Source: Hordeum vulgare subsp. vulgare
Taxonomy: Eukaryota; Streptophyta; Magnoliopsida; Poales; Poaceae
Reading direction: 5' to 3'
Length of the DNA: 64,000 bases
NCBI RefSeq assembly: GCF_904849725.1
Contig: NC_058518.1
Span: 391,641,581 to 391,705,580, forward strand
Shown here: piece by piece, positions 46,466 through 57,167 of the stretch
Position numbering within the stretch: position 1 is the stretch's first letter
How the letters are laid out: every line of letters begins with the position of its first letter
Notes under the pieces: generated by a model
What the model was told of the DNA's origin: nothing
Database searches by the model: none
Seen by the model: only the letters and a program-made list of their open reading frames with translations
Position numbers and translations under genes: made by a program

Positions 46466-47971
46466 ACCCTGTTTTCAGTAGAATTGCCATGGTGTTGTTT
46501 TTGTGCAGAAATAAAAGTTCTCAGAATGTCCTGAAAATATACAGAGATTTTTTCTGGAATAAAAGAAAAATACCTGCGCAAAGATCCACCGGAGCGGGCA
46601 TGCCACTGGGCCACAAGCCCACAGGCCGCGGCCACCCCCTATGGTCGCGTCGTGCAGGCTTGTGGGGCCCACGTGGCACCTCTGCCCCCAAACTCAGCTC
46701 TATATCTTCTGTTTTTGCCTAAAAAATCAGAGAGAAGGTTTCATCGTGTTTTGTGATACGGAGGCGCCGCCACATCCTGTTCTTCATCTGGAGGGCAGAC
46801 TGGAGTCCGTTCCGGGCTCCGGAGAGGGGAAATCGTCGCCATCGTCATCATCAACCTTTCTACATCGACAATTACATGATGTTCTTCATCGTTCGTGAGT
46901 AATCTCATCGTAGGCTTGCTGGACGGTGATGAGTTGGATGAGATCTATCATGTAATCGAGTTAGTTCTTGACGGGGATTGATCCCTAGTATCCACTATGT
47001 TCTAGATTGATGTTGCTACTACTTGGCTATGCTTAATGCTTGTCACTAGGGCCCAAGTGCCATGATTTCAGATATGAACCTATTATGTTGTCGCCAATAT
47101 ATGTGTGTTTTAGATCCGATCTTGCAAGTTTTAGTCACCTACTATGTGTTATGACCCGGCAACCCCGGAGTGACAATAGCCGGAACCACTCCTCGAGATG
47201 ACTATAGTATGAGGAGTTCATGTATTCACCGCGTGTTAATGCGTTGGTCCGGTTCTTTATTAAAAGAAGAACCTTAATATCCCGTAGTTTCCATTAGGAC
47301 CCCGCTGCCACGGGAGGGATGGACAATAGATGTCATGAAAGTTCTTTTCCCTAAGCACGTATGACTACATATGGAATACATGCCTACATTAGATTGATGA
47401 ACGGGAGCGAGTCACATATCTCTTCGTGTTATAGCTGTTACATGATGAATCACATTCATCATACTCATCCATCACCGATCCACTGCCTACGAGTCTTTTA
47501 CTACTGGTCCTCGCTACGTTACTTTGTCTAGGCTTGTCCCTTGCTACAAAAGGGATTGGGCCACTCTGTTGCTACTGCTGTTACTTTGCTGCTCCTGTTA
47601 CTTGTTACTCTGCTGCTGCTACTGCTGTTCCTTGCTACTTCGCTGCTACTTGTTGCAAGAATTTTCTGGAGCCGTAGCCGGGGAAGCATTCTTCTTAAGA
47701 ATAATCCCCCGTCCACGTGCTGGCGCCATTGATACAACAGTTAGGAATAGTCTGTCGTCAACAGATTGTTTCTGGCACCTTTGCTATCATACTACTTTTC
47801 TACTGATACTTTGCTTGCAGACACTAATCTTTCAGCTGTGGTTGAATCTGACACATTCTGCTGCTAATACTTGAGAATATTCTTTCGCTTCCTGTTGTGT
47901 GAACCAACAAATTTGGGTTGAATACTCTACCCTCAAAAACTGTTGCGATCCCATACGCTTGTGGGACATCA
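46466..47971 (+). mobile_element. Element A 5' LTR, remainder
   Basis: Resumes at GTTTTCAG, aligns with 54720-56209 and ends GGGACATCA. Contains the CCACAAGCC/GGCTTGTGG hairpin (46611-46665), intact here but damaged in both arms in the 3' LTR, and PBS-like words near 47670 and 47719. Confidence 0.9.
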
Positions 47972-47981
47972 AGGCTTTTTC

Positions 47982-47999
47982 TGGCGCTGTTGCCGGGGA
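47982..47999 (+). promoter_or_regulatory. Primer-binding site of element A
   Basis: TGGCGCTGTTGCCGGGGA, one change from the tRNA-Asp-type string of B and H, ten bases after the LTR. Confidence 0.8.
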
Positions 48000-48049
48000 G
48001 GCACAACTATATTCTCTGAGTCACTTGGGATTGACATCAGTTGATCACT

Positions 48050-49666
48050 ATGAGGAATCCGAAAGATCCAAGAACTAAAATCTTTCCTTCCACTACAAGG
48101 AGAGGTAAGGAATTGCCATCTAGCTCTGCACTTGATTCACCTTCAGTTTTGAGTAAGTTTGCGACTTCACCTCCTGCTAGAAATCTTGATATGTCGCCTA
48201 TGGCTGATGGTGCTATGCTTGATACTATGCCTGATGATGCTATGCTTGATACTATGCCTGATGATGCTATGCTTGATACTATGCCTGATGATGCTATGCT
48301 TGATACTATGCCTGATGATGTTATGCCTGATACTGCTTTGCCACTTGTTGCATTCCTTGATGCACATATTGCTAGAGTTGCTGCTAGACGTGATGATATT
48401 TCTGAAACTACTGATACTATTGAAGTAGAACCTGCTACTATGCCTGTTATGCCTGATACGCACTATGTTATGGAGGGAGAGATAGCTGAGGATTTTCTTG
48501 CGTGTAAGGATAGCTATGATGTTGAGAAACTTCTGCGCAAGTGGAAAGAAAAATCTCAGAATGCTAGGATGAAATACGACCCGAAGTTTGCCACTTCGCC
48601 TATCTTTGTGACCGATAAGGATTATGAATTCTCTGTCGACCCTGAGTTAATCACTCTGGTCGAATCTGATCCTTTTCACGGTTATGAGTCTGAAACGGTT
48701 GTAGCCCATCTTACCAAACTGCACGATATAGCCACCCTATTCACTAGTGAGGAAAAGATCCGCCACTACTATATGCTCAAGCTGTTTCCTTTCTCGCTAA
48801 AGGATGATGCAAGACCTGGTTCACTTCTCTTGCTCCTGGTTGTGTGCGTAGTCCCTAGGATATGGTCTACTACTTCTCTGGAAAATATTTCCCTACCCAT
48901 AAGAAGCAAGCTGCTTGCAGGAAATATACAACTTTGCTCAAGCTGAAGAAGAGATTCTGCCACAAGCTTGGGGAGGCTTATCCAGCAACTGAATGCTTTG
49001 CCTGATCACCCTCTTGAGAAGAAAGAAATCCTTGATATCTTCTATAATGGACTTACCGATGCTTCTAAAGACCACCTAGATAGTTGTGCTGGTAGTGTTT
49101 TTAGGGAACGAACTGTAGAACAAGCTGAGATTCTATTGAACAACATCATATGCAATCAGAATGCTTGGACTATTCCCGAACCACCTCCTAAGCCAACTCC
49201 GAAGAAAAGAGGTATTCTATTCCTCAGTCCTGAAGATATGCAAGAAGCCAAGAAATCTATGCGAGAGAAAGGCATTAAATGTGAAGATGTCAAAAATCTA
49301 CCACCTATCGAAGAGATCCATGGTCTCGATAACCGGATACAGGTAGTAGAAGTAAATTCTCTGCGTAGGTTTGATGAGAGTGATATTCCTTTTGATAAAC
49401 CTGCTAGCTTATGCATGGATGAATTTGATAACTTTGTTGCCAAACAACAGAGTTTGAATGATTATGTTAGCAGACAATTGGAAAAGAATGCTCGTATGCT
49501 TAGTCATTTAAGTGCTTGTGTAGACAAAAATGTCAATGATCTTAAACTTCCGAGTAAACATGCCTCTATGGTTACTACTCAAGTAGAACAAGTACTTAAA
49601 GCTCAGAATGACTTGCTCAATGAGTTGAATGACAATTCTGTCAGAGTCGTCGAGGCGGTAGAATGA
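48050..49666 (+). pseudogene. gag of element A, frameshifted
   Basis: Starts at ATG 48050; the open frame to 48946 is coherent with gypsy gag up to about 48811 (the LTKLHDIATLF...YYMLKLFPFSLKDDA region is the conserved capsid part). A 1-bp loss near 48811, a TAG at 48856 in the continuing frame and at least one further shift before 48968 break it. The gag continues in the frame 48968-49666 (LIQQLNALPDHP, FYNGL). Upstream, residues about 50-90 hold four tandem copies of the nine-residue MPDDAMLDT. No CCHC knuckle was seen. In an intact copy gag would form the virus-like particle. This copy cannot make full-length gag. Confidence 0.75.
48212..48319 (+). repeat. 27-bp tandem repeat x4 inside gag
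   Basis: The unit encodes MPDDAMLDT. The four copies are identical or nearly so in DNA, with a degenerate extra half unit after them, which indicates recent in-frame expansion. Confidence 0.9.
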
Positions 49667-50817
49667 CCGAGGAACCTTTGTATCGTGAGGATCATCCGAA
49701 GAGAATTGAACAAGATTCTCAAGGAGTTAGCACTGATGCACCTAGTCATCCTAGAAAGAAGAAGAAAGATGATAGGAACCTGCACGCTAGCAACCCTGTT
49801 GCTGCTACACCTGAGAGTCCAAATGACGCCTCTGTCTCTGATGCTGAAACACAATCTGGTGATGAACTTGAGCCTAATGATAATATCAATAGTGATGTTC
49901 ATGAAGATGCTCAACCTAGCAATGAAAAGGATGTGGAGATTGAACCTAGTGTTGATCTTGACAACCCACATCCTAAAACTAGAAGATACGATAAGAATGA
50001 CTTCACTGCTAGGAAGCACGGTAAAGAAAGGGAACCATGGGTTCAGAAACCTATGCCCTTTCCTCCCAAACCATCCAAGAAAAAAGATGATGAGGATTTT
50101 GAGCGATTCGTTGAAATGATCAGACCCGTCTTTCTGCAGATGCGTTTGACAGATATGCTCAAGATGTCTCCGTATGCTAAGTACATGAAAGATATTGTGA
50201 CTAATAAGAGGAGGATACCTGATCTTGAGATCTCCGCCATGCTTGCCAATTACACTTTCAAGGGTGGGACTCCGAAGAAACTAGGTGATCCCGGTGTGCC
50301 CACTATACCTTGCTCCATTAAAGGCAACTACGTTAGAACTGCGTTATGCGACCTTGGAGCCGGTGTTAGTGTTATGCCTCTCTCTCTTTATCGTAGACTT
50401 GAACTGGATAAGTTGACACCCACTGAAATCTCTCTTCAAATGGCCGACAAATCAACTCCTTTCCCTATCGGCATTTGCAAGGATGTGCATGTTGTGGTTG
50501 CTAACACCACTATCTTAAGAGAATTTGTTATCTTGGATATTCCCGAGGACGGTGCCATGGCTTTCATCCTCGGAAGACCCTTTTTAAACACCGCAGTGGC
50601 TGTTATGGATTGCAACAAAGGCAATGTCACTTTCCATGTCAACGGTAATGAGCATACGATGCACTTTCTGAAGAAACAATATCGAGTACATTGCATCAAT
50701 GCTATCGAAAAAACTTCATCGATTCTTATTGGGAGCTTTGAATGCCCTATTCCTCGTGTCAAGATGAAGTATGATTTGCTTGTTGGGGAGATTCACATCC
50801 CCATTGAGGTGACCTAG
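49663..50817 (+). CDS. Gag C-terminal/aspartic protease ORF of element A
   Basis: 384 codons, starting at an ATG that overlaps the stop of the preceding frame (ATGA). The first ~150 residues are charged and low-complexity, followed by FVEMIRPVFLQMRLTDMLKM (gag-to-protease linker typical of Athila-type proteins). The retropepsin domain follows, with active site LCDLGAGVSVMP (Asp-Leu-Gly in place of the more common Asp-Thr/Ser-Gly) and a second conserved block FILGRPFLNT. It would cut the gag polyprotein inside the particle. The frame ends at 50817 with no reverse transcriptase following, so this is a stand-alone gag-protease tail. It is intact. The DLG centre is seen in related plant elements, so it is not evidence of inactivation. 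Confidence 0.8.
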   Translation: MTEEPLYREDHPKRIEQDSQGVSTDAPSHPRKKKKDDRNLHASNPVAATPESPNDASVSDAETQSGDELEPNDNINSDVHEDAQPSNEKDVEIEPSVDLDNPHPKTRRYDKNDFTARKHGKEREPWVQKPMPFPPKPSKKKDDEDFERFVEMIRPVFLQMRLTDMLKMSPYAKYMKDIVTNKRRIPDLEISAMLANYTFKGGTPKKLGDPGVPTIPCSIKGNYVRTALCDLGAGVSVMPLSLYRRLELDKLTPTEISLQMADKSTPFPIGICKDVHVVVANTTILREFVILDIPEDGAMAFILGRPFLNTAVAVMDCNKGNVTFHVNGNEHTMHFLKKQYRVHCINAIEKTSSILIGSFECPIPRVKMKYDLLVGEIHIPIEVT

Positions 50818-51616
50818 TGACTATTCAAAAATTCTCCATCTTCTTTTGTGATTCGAGAAAGTTTTTTTGAGGGGATTTGATCAACCTCATTGATGGATTT
50901 CTTTCGATGACCGTGAGACGGATGAATCAAGGAGTCACAAACCTCTGTTCCAAGCTTTCACTTTAGGTTGCTTAGAAGAAAAATGATAGATTCAGTTTAG
51001 TTTTCCCTGTTTTCTGTTTTAGCGTCCGGTAGAAAAGTACCCCGAAAATCAAAGTTCTCCGAACGCTGTGAAAATCAAGTGTGATTTTTTCTGGATTTTT
51101 TGAAAAATTCTCGGACAAAGAGTCTGCCTGGGGGCCACACCAGTGGGCCACAAGCCCTAGGGGCGCGGGCACCCCTTGGCCGCGCCACCCAGGCTTGTGG
51201 GGCCCACAGGAACCCCCTCCACTCATTCTTGCTCCCATCCAGTTCTCCTACATCCAGAAAAATTGTTTCGCAGCTCAAACCCATGTTCTTGCTCCTCTTG
51301 CTGGGATTTTCGATCTCTTTTCTCGAATCACCGTTCTCCGAACCGTTTTGGGGAAATTACTCCTTGGTAAGTGACTCCTCCATTGGTCCAAGTAGTTTTT
51401 GCTCTAGTGCCTTATACTCCGCGTATTTTTGCTGCCTTGGTGACCATGTTCTTGAGCTTTGCATGCTGATTCTAGCTGGTCCCAAGTAGTTTTGATGCGT
51501 AATATGGTCTCTAGGCACTTGTTGGAGTAGTTGCTACGAGTTTCGTCGAGCCTTATTCACTTTTCCTTAGAATCACTGAAAATTTCAGAAACTTTCCGAG
51601 ATAGAACAGGGAAAAG
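50818..51616 (+). promoter_or_regulatory. LTR-like noncoding block ahead of the ATHILA ORF
   Basis: Occupies the place where pol should be. About 51060-51215 resembles the U3/R part of A's own LTRs: 'aaagttctccgaa', 'gattttttctgga', then a CCACAAGCC/GGCTTGTGG hairpin (51148-51200) followed by GGGGCCCAC. A strong splice-donor-like TTGGTAAGT is at 51363-51371, and acceptor-like TTTTCCTTAG and ATTTCAG lie just before the ORF (near 51572 and 51591). It may act as an internal promoter with a 5'-UTR intron, or be the relic of an LTR. This is inference. Confidence 0.4.
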
Positions 51617-52687
51617 ATGAGGAGGTTCTTAAGAGGCTCTTCAAGCCGTGACCCCAAGGATGATGGGAGTGAGAAGAAGCCCAAGTATTTGGTTCCTCGA
51701 GTCGCAGAAGTGCGAGCGTGCGAGTGGCCAAGCGATGTGTTCTTACGCGCCGCTGGAATTTATGAGGACTTTTATCACTTGGTGGAGAACGCAGGCCTTA
51801 CGGCCTTCGTTGAAGATAGGTGTCCGCAATACCTCCTCCTCACTAATATCTTCGTACAAAGCTTTAATTTCTATCCGAGGAAGAATCCTCCTATGGTTGA
51901 GTTCAAACTTTATGATATCGCCCAGCGCATGTCACTCCAGGATTTTTGCAATGTTTACAAATTACCTTACGTTGGCGATATTCATGAACCTCGTCCACAG
52001 GACTTGGAAGCTTTCATTGATACAATTGCTGTAGGAGAGGAGAGAGGAGTGTCTTGCGCTAGAGCTGCTAGCATTCATTTTCCCGTGCTTCGGTACTTCT
52101 CACTATTTGTGGGAAAATGTTTGATTGGCCGTGGGAAAGCTGGGTCACTTAGTTCCCCAGATCTTGTGGTCTTGCGCGAAGCCCTTTATAATGATAAAAC
52201 TTATAGCTTGGGCGCTATAGTAGCTCAACGGTTGAACCTGAACCATTCTAAAGGTGTTGTCTATGGAGGTATCTATGCTACTCGTCTTGCTAGACACTTT
52301 GAGATACCTATTAGACTGGAGTAGGAAGAAGAGATTCTTCTTCCCGAGAGATATCTAGATTACGATAGCATGGTTCGCCATGATTTCCTTTATAGAGATA
52401 TAAGTAGAAGGATGATTTATAACCTGGTGTTTAGTCAGGGTACTCGTGAGACTATTACTTTGCCTGCTCCTTCTTTGTTCAACCTTCATGCAGGCAGGTA
52501 CACTATTATGCCCTCAGACATCTACGCATATTGGGGCTTGGCCCAACCACAGGTGCCCGTGCCCGAGCCGCCAGTCGAGTACCAGACGCCAGTTTATCAG
52601 TGGGAGCCAGAGGGGCTCACACAGGAGTGGCATCCTCAGTCCACTCCAGAGTACCCCGGAGCTGGTTATTTCCCTCCTTGGGAGTAG
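51617..52687 (+). pseudogene. ATHILA ORF-1-like gene of element A, one in-frame stop
   Basis: ATG at 51617; 357 codons to the TAG at 52685, broken only by TAG at 52322-52324. The part VEFKLYDIAQRMSLQDFCNVYKLP (described here in pieces: VEFKLYD, MSLQDFC, YKLP) fits the ATHILA ORF-1 family, a plant retrotransposon protein of unknown function found in the env position of Athila elements. The tail after the stop is Pro/Tyr/Gln-rich (VPVPEPP, YPGAGYFPP). It is preceded by an LTR-like block and not by pol. The stop removes the last third. Apart from that stop the frame is clean. Confidence 0.65.
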
Positions 52688-54613
52688 ACCAACTTAGGCC
52701 AAAAGCCTAAGCTTGGGGGAGTATGTGTTTCTCACCAACTTTACATTCTTGCTTATGCTTTCACTTTGTTAGCCGGTGTTCACACTTTGCCACTGTATCA
52801 TCCATGCTAGTTTATTTTATTTTTCTTGTTTTCTTTTCGTGTGTCTGTCTAGTTTGAGAAAACCCAAAAAGATTTTCTTTTCCTCTTTTGTTTGTTGGGA
52901 GTTTTTCCGTGTACATAGTTTTCTTTTTCTTTGGGTCAAGGTAGAAGATATTGGTTACAATGTTTAGTGGCTCTTGCATGCATACCTGTTTAGCTTTCAT
53001 AGAGCCATATTACTTTGTCTTCTCCTTTGTGTTTGCCTGCAGATTCCAGCTTTAGTCCAATGCACGAGCATGCTTATTATTATTCACATCGTTCGGTCGT
53101 GCAAGTGAAAGGCAATAATGACGATATATGATGAAGTGATTGAGCCTGGAAAAGCTGGTATGAACTCGATCTATTTTGTTTTTGTAAATATGACTAGCTC
53201 TTCATGACTGATTCAGCTTTGTTGTGAGAGAAACATGTTTGCGATGACAACTTAGAGATCGTAGTTGCTTATGTCATGCTTACATAGCTAGGAGCTTATG
53301 ATGGTTTGTCTTGGATGCCCACATTAATGTTGAGATAACTATGATGTGGTATGATAGGATGGTATCCTCCTTTGAATGATTCAAGTGGCTTGACTTGGCG
53401 CATGTTCACTCATGTAGTTGAAACAAAATCAACGTAGCCTCTATGATGTTCATGTTCATGGTGATTTATGTCCTACTCATGCTTGCACTCAATGTTAGTT
53501 AATCTCAATGCACTTTGATGACTGTTGTCGCTTCCCAGTCTTTTGCTAGCCTTCACTTGTACTAAGCGGGAATACTGCTTGTGAATCCACTCCCATGAAC
53601 CCAAAGTTGTTCCATATGAGTCCACCATACCTACCTATGTGCGGTATCTACCTGCCGTTCCAAGTAAATTTACATGTGCCACTCTCTAAACCTTGAAGAA
53701 ATAATCTATTTTGCATGCCCGAACCGCTCATGTGGTGACAGGGGGCTATTGGTATCTTCCATGCTAGGCGTGTTATCCTTGATATGTGTTTATTCACTAT
53801 CATTCACGAGAAAGGGGCCGGAAATTGGAATTCCCAGTTCCATGCTCAAATCGAAAAGATAATTGCAAACAAAACTCCCCCAGGATTGATGTTGGTATGG
53901 ACGGTACCCGAGGATTCGACTAGCCGTGGAGTGTGATTGATTGGTTGTGGGGGAGTCAAAACTTTACTTTTCTGTTTGGGAACCGCCTATAGCATGTGTA
54001 GCGTGGAAGATGTTGAGAACTCTTAGTCATTGCGTTGACAATGAAAGCATGCCACCCAAATTTTTTATCTCAGTTTTCAAAGCTTGAGCTCTGGCTCTCT
54101 GCAAATCAATGCTTCCCTCTGCGAAGGGCCTGTCTATTTATGTTCCTGTTGAGTCATCCTCCTCTTACAAAAGCACCAATTAGAGAGCACCTCTGTCATT
54201 TTTATGCTTTTCTTTTAACTGTGTTGAGTATGACTATGACTGGATCTTCATTGCCATGAATTACAATGTTTAGTCAGCCCTTGGTCTTTGAAGGTGCTCT
54301 GCATTTATGTTTTGCGGTCTCAGAAAGAGCTAGCAAGATACCATCTATTCGTACTACTTCATGTTGTTTTGATTGAAGTGTTGACACTTGAGGCTTATTA
54401 TTATTTGCTCGCTAGTTGATTATGCCATTGATATGAGTTTACCATGAGACCTAGATGTCATTTGCTTATGTGGTTTGCTTGTGATGTTGCTGAAATTCTG
54501 GTTATGAGTTAGACATAGTTGCAACAACAAGATCAAACAGAGTTCGTCAAAGTTTTTCTTTTGTCTTTTTCAGTTTGTCAACTGAATTGCTTGAGGACAA
54601 ACAAGGCTTTACG
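52688..54613 (+). other. Noncoding 3' region of element A
   Basis: 1.9 kb without a credible frame. It opens with a PPT-like AAGCTTGGGGGAG (52708) right after the ATHILA ORF, and a second such word (54613-54624) is the real PPT. Nothing else recognised. Confidence 0.6.
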
Positions 54614-54624
54614 CTTGGGGGAGT
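54613..54624 (+). promoter_or_regulatory. Polypurine tract of element A
   Basis: GCTTGGGGGAGT directly before the 3' LTR. Confidence 0.75.
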
Positions 54625-56209
54625 TGATACGTCTCCAACGTATCTACTTTTCCGAACTCTTTTGCCCTTGTTTTGGACTCTAACTTGCATGATTTGAATG
54701 GAACTAACCCGGACTGACGCTGCTTCAGCAGAATTGCCATGGTGTTGTTTTTGTGCAGAAATAAAAGTTCTCGGAATGTCCTGAAAATTTACGGAGATTT
54801 TTTCTGGAATAAAAGAAAAATACCTGCGCAAATATCCACCGGAGGGGACGTGCCAGTGGGCCACAAGCACACAGGCCGCGGCCACCCCCTATGGTCGCGT
54901 TGTGCAGGATCGTGGGGCCCACGTGGCACCACCGCCCCCAAACTCAGCTCTATATCTTCCTTTTCGCCTGAAAAAAAAATCAGAGAGAAGGTTTCATCGC
55001 GTTTTGCGATACGGAGGCGCCGCCACATCCTGTTCTTCATGTGGAGGGCAGATCTGGAGTTCGTTCCGGGCTCCGGAGAGGGGAAATCGTCGCCATCGTC
55101 ATCATCAACCTTTCTCCATCGACAATTCCATGATGCTCTTCATCGTTTGTGAGTAATCTCATCGTAGGCTTGCTGGTCGGTGATGAGTTGGATGAGATCT
55201 ATCATGTAATCGAGTTAGTTCTTGACGGGGATTGATCCCTAGTATCCACTATGTTCTAGATTGATGTTGCTACTACTTGGCTATGCTTAATGCTTGTCAC
55301 TAGGGCCCAAGTGCCATGATTTCAGATCTGAACCTATTATGTTGTCGCCAATATATGTGTGTTTTAGATCCTATCTTGCAAGTTGTAGTCACCTACTATG
55401 TGTTATGACCCGGCAACCCCGGAGTGACAATAGCCGGAACCACTCCGAGAGATGACCATAGTATGAGGAGTTCATGTATTCACCGTGTGTTAATGCGCTG
55501 GTCTGGTTCTTTATTAAAAGGAGAACCTTAATATCCCGTAGTTTCCATTAGGACCCCGCTGCCACGGGAGGGATGGACAATAGATGTCATGCAATTTCTT
55601 TTCCCTAAGCACGTATGACTACATATGGAATACATGCCTACATAGGATTGATGAATGGGAGCTAGTCACATATCTCTCCGTGTTATAGTTGTTACATGAT
55701 GAATCACATCTGTCATACTCATCCATCACCGATCCACTGCCTACGAGTCTTTTACTACTGGTCCTCGCTACGTTAATTTGTCTAGGCTTGTCCCTTGCTA
55801 CAAAAGGGATTCGGCCACTCTCTTGCTACTGTTGTTACTTTGCTGCTGCTGCTGCTGCTACTGCTGTTCCTTGCTACTTTGCTTCTACTTGTTGCAAGAT
55901 TTTCTAAAGCCGTAGCCGGGGAAGCATTCTTCTTAAAAATAATCCCCCGTCCACGTGCTGGCGCCATTGATACAACAGTTAGGAATAGTCTGCCGTCAAC
56001 AGATCGTTTATGGCACCGTTGCTATCATACTACTTTGCTACTGGTAATTTTCTTGCAGACACTAATCTTTCAGGCGTGGTTGAATCTGACACATTCAACT
56101 GCTAATACTTGAGAATATTCTTTCGCTTACCGTCGTGCGAACCAACAAATTTGGGTTGAATACTCTACCCTCGAAAACTGTTGCGATCCCATACGCTTGT
56201 GGGACATCA
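54625..56209 (+). mobile_element. Element A 3' LTR
   Basis: 1585 bp, uninterrupted; ends GGGACATCA before TSD ATGCC. Small differences from the 5' LTR include a changed hairpin (arms near 54852 and 54905 both mutated) and a longer TGC-triplet run at 55840-55865. Confidence 0.92.
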
Positions 56210-56609
56210 ATGCCCATATTTATTCCCACATATTCTACAAAAATCTTTATCGGTCGAACCTCGATGTCAATGATTCATTTAATTCTGTATGTAGTTCCCT
56301 TTATTCATCGGTATGTTATTTCCCGAGATTCGATCGTTGGTATCTTCATACCTAGTTCAACCCCATTACCGTAAAGTCTCTTTTCCTGTTCCGTAATACA
56401 AGATCCCGTGTCTAACTCTTTAGTCACATTGCTTGCAAGCTCATTATGATGTTGTATTACCGAGTGGGCCCTGAAATACCGCTCCATCACACGGAGTAAC
56501 TAATCCTAGTATTGATCCACGCCAACTCAACAGACATCCTCGGAGATACCTGTAGAGAGCCTTTATAGTCACCCAGTTATGTTGTGATGTTTGATACACA
56601 CAAGGTACT
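56210..56609 (-). mobile_element. LTR E, right part, cut by element F
   Basis: Begins with the duplicated ATGCC and continues the Angela-like LTR ('catattctac', 'ccgagattcgatcgttggta', 'gtcacccagtta') collinear with J 24070-24460. At 56610 element F starts, in the 'gatacacacaaggtact' segment. The remaining LTR E must lie beyond the window. Confidence 0.85.
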
Positions 56610-57167
56610 TGTCGTGGGTATAAGCCTGACAGTAGATGTGTAGGGTACGAAAGGGATGGATAGAGCCTTAGCTACGACGAGGTTGTATGAGTTCAAGCCC
56701 CTCCGCGGTGGAGGTACTAGCCCTACGTCTCAGTGCTCAGGGAGCTTGTAGTCGAGTGGAATATGGAATACAGTGAATTGCTAACCCCTGTACCAGTGGG
56801 GGAGGGTGGCTTATATAGAGTGCGCTGCCCTCCACAACGGTTCGGTGCACAGGGGTGGAGTAGTGGTGGATAAATGCCTACGTTACAGGTAATGTACGTC
56901 TTAAATGCTAATAAAGGCACATGGAAACGTATGACCGTTTCCCTCCAGGGGGGTTACGATGCACAGAGTGGAATCCAGTCGGTTAGTTTGATAAACTCCG
57001 AATACTAATCTCCGACTGGACGGTCGAGGATCTGTTACCGACTGGATGGAGGGAACTCCTTAGTTCAGTCGTTACTGACTAAGGGTCTTATCCCTTATGA
57101 GGGGTAGTCCTTGGGTTGGACCTACAAGGCAGGCCTATGACCCTACCCTAGGACTATGACCCCATCA
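56610..57167 (-). mobile_element. Element F 3' LTR
   Basis: The left end TGTCGTGGG is clear because LTR E stops there. The right end is placed at CCCCATCA (57167), because on the minus strand this gives TGATGGGG...CACGACA preceded by the purine-rich CGGGGACTAA. A minus-strand TATA box lies at 56811-56817, 350 bp into the LTR. With no second LTR visible, the right boundary is tentative. Confidence 0.6.
56811..56817 (-). promoter_or_regulatory. TATA box of element F LTR
   Basis: CTCTATATAAG on the minus strand, followed by a C-rich leader. Drives leftward, sense transcription in the LTR. Confidence 0.55.

Larger units (their letters stand above)
39364..56209 (+). mobile_element. Element A, Athila-lineage gypsy with gag, protease and ATHILA ORF but no RT/IN
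   Basis: The 5' LTR (39364-39459 plus 46471-47971, split by element B) and 3' LTR (54625-56209) flank 6.65 kb. TSD ATGCC is perfect (39359-39363 and 56210-56214). The PBS (47982-47999) is tRNA-Asp type; the PPT GCTTGGGGGAG abuts the 3' LTR. Coding content in order: broken gag (48050-49666), protease ORF (49663-50817), LTR-like noncoding block (50985-51370), and an ATHILA ORF-1-like gene with one stop (51617-52687). Reverse transcriptase, RNase H and integrase are wholly absent: only 0.8 kb separates protease from the next gene. I associate the LTR start with the Sabrina/WHAM group, without certainty. Confidence 0.9.
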
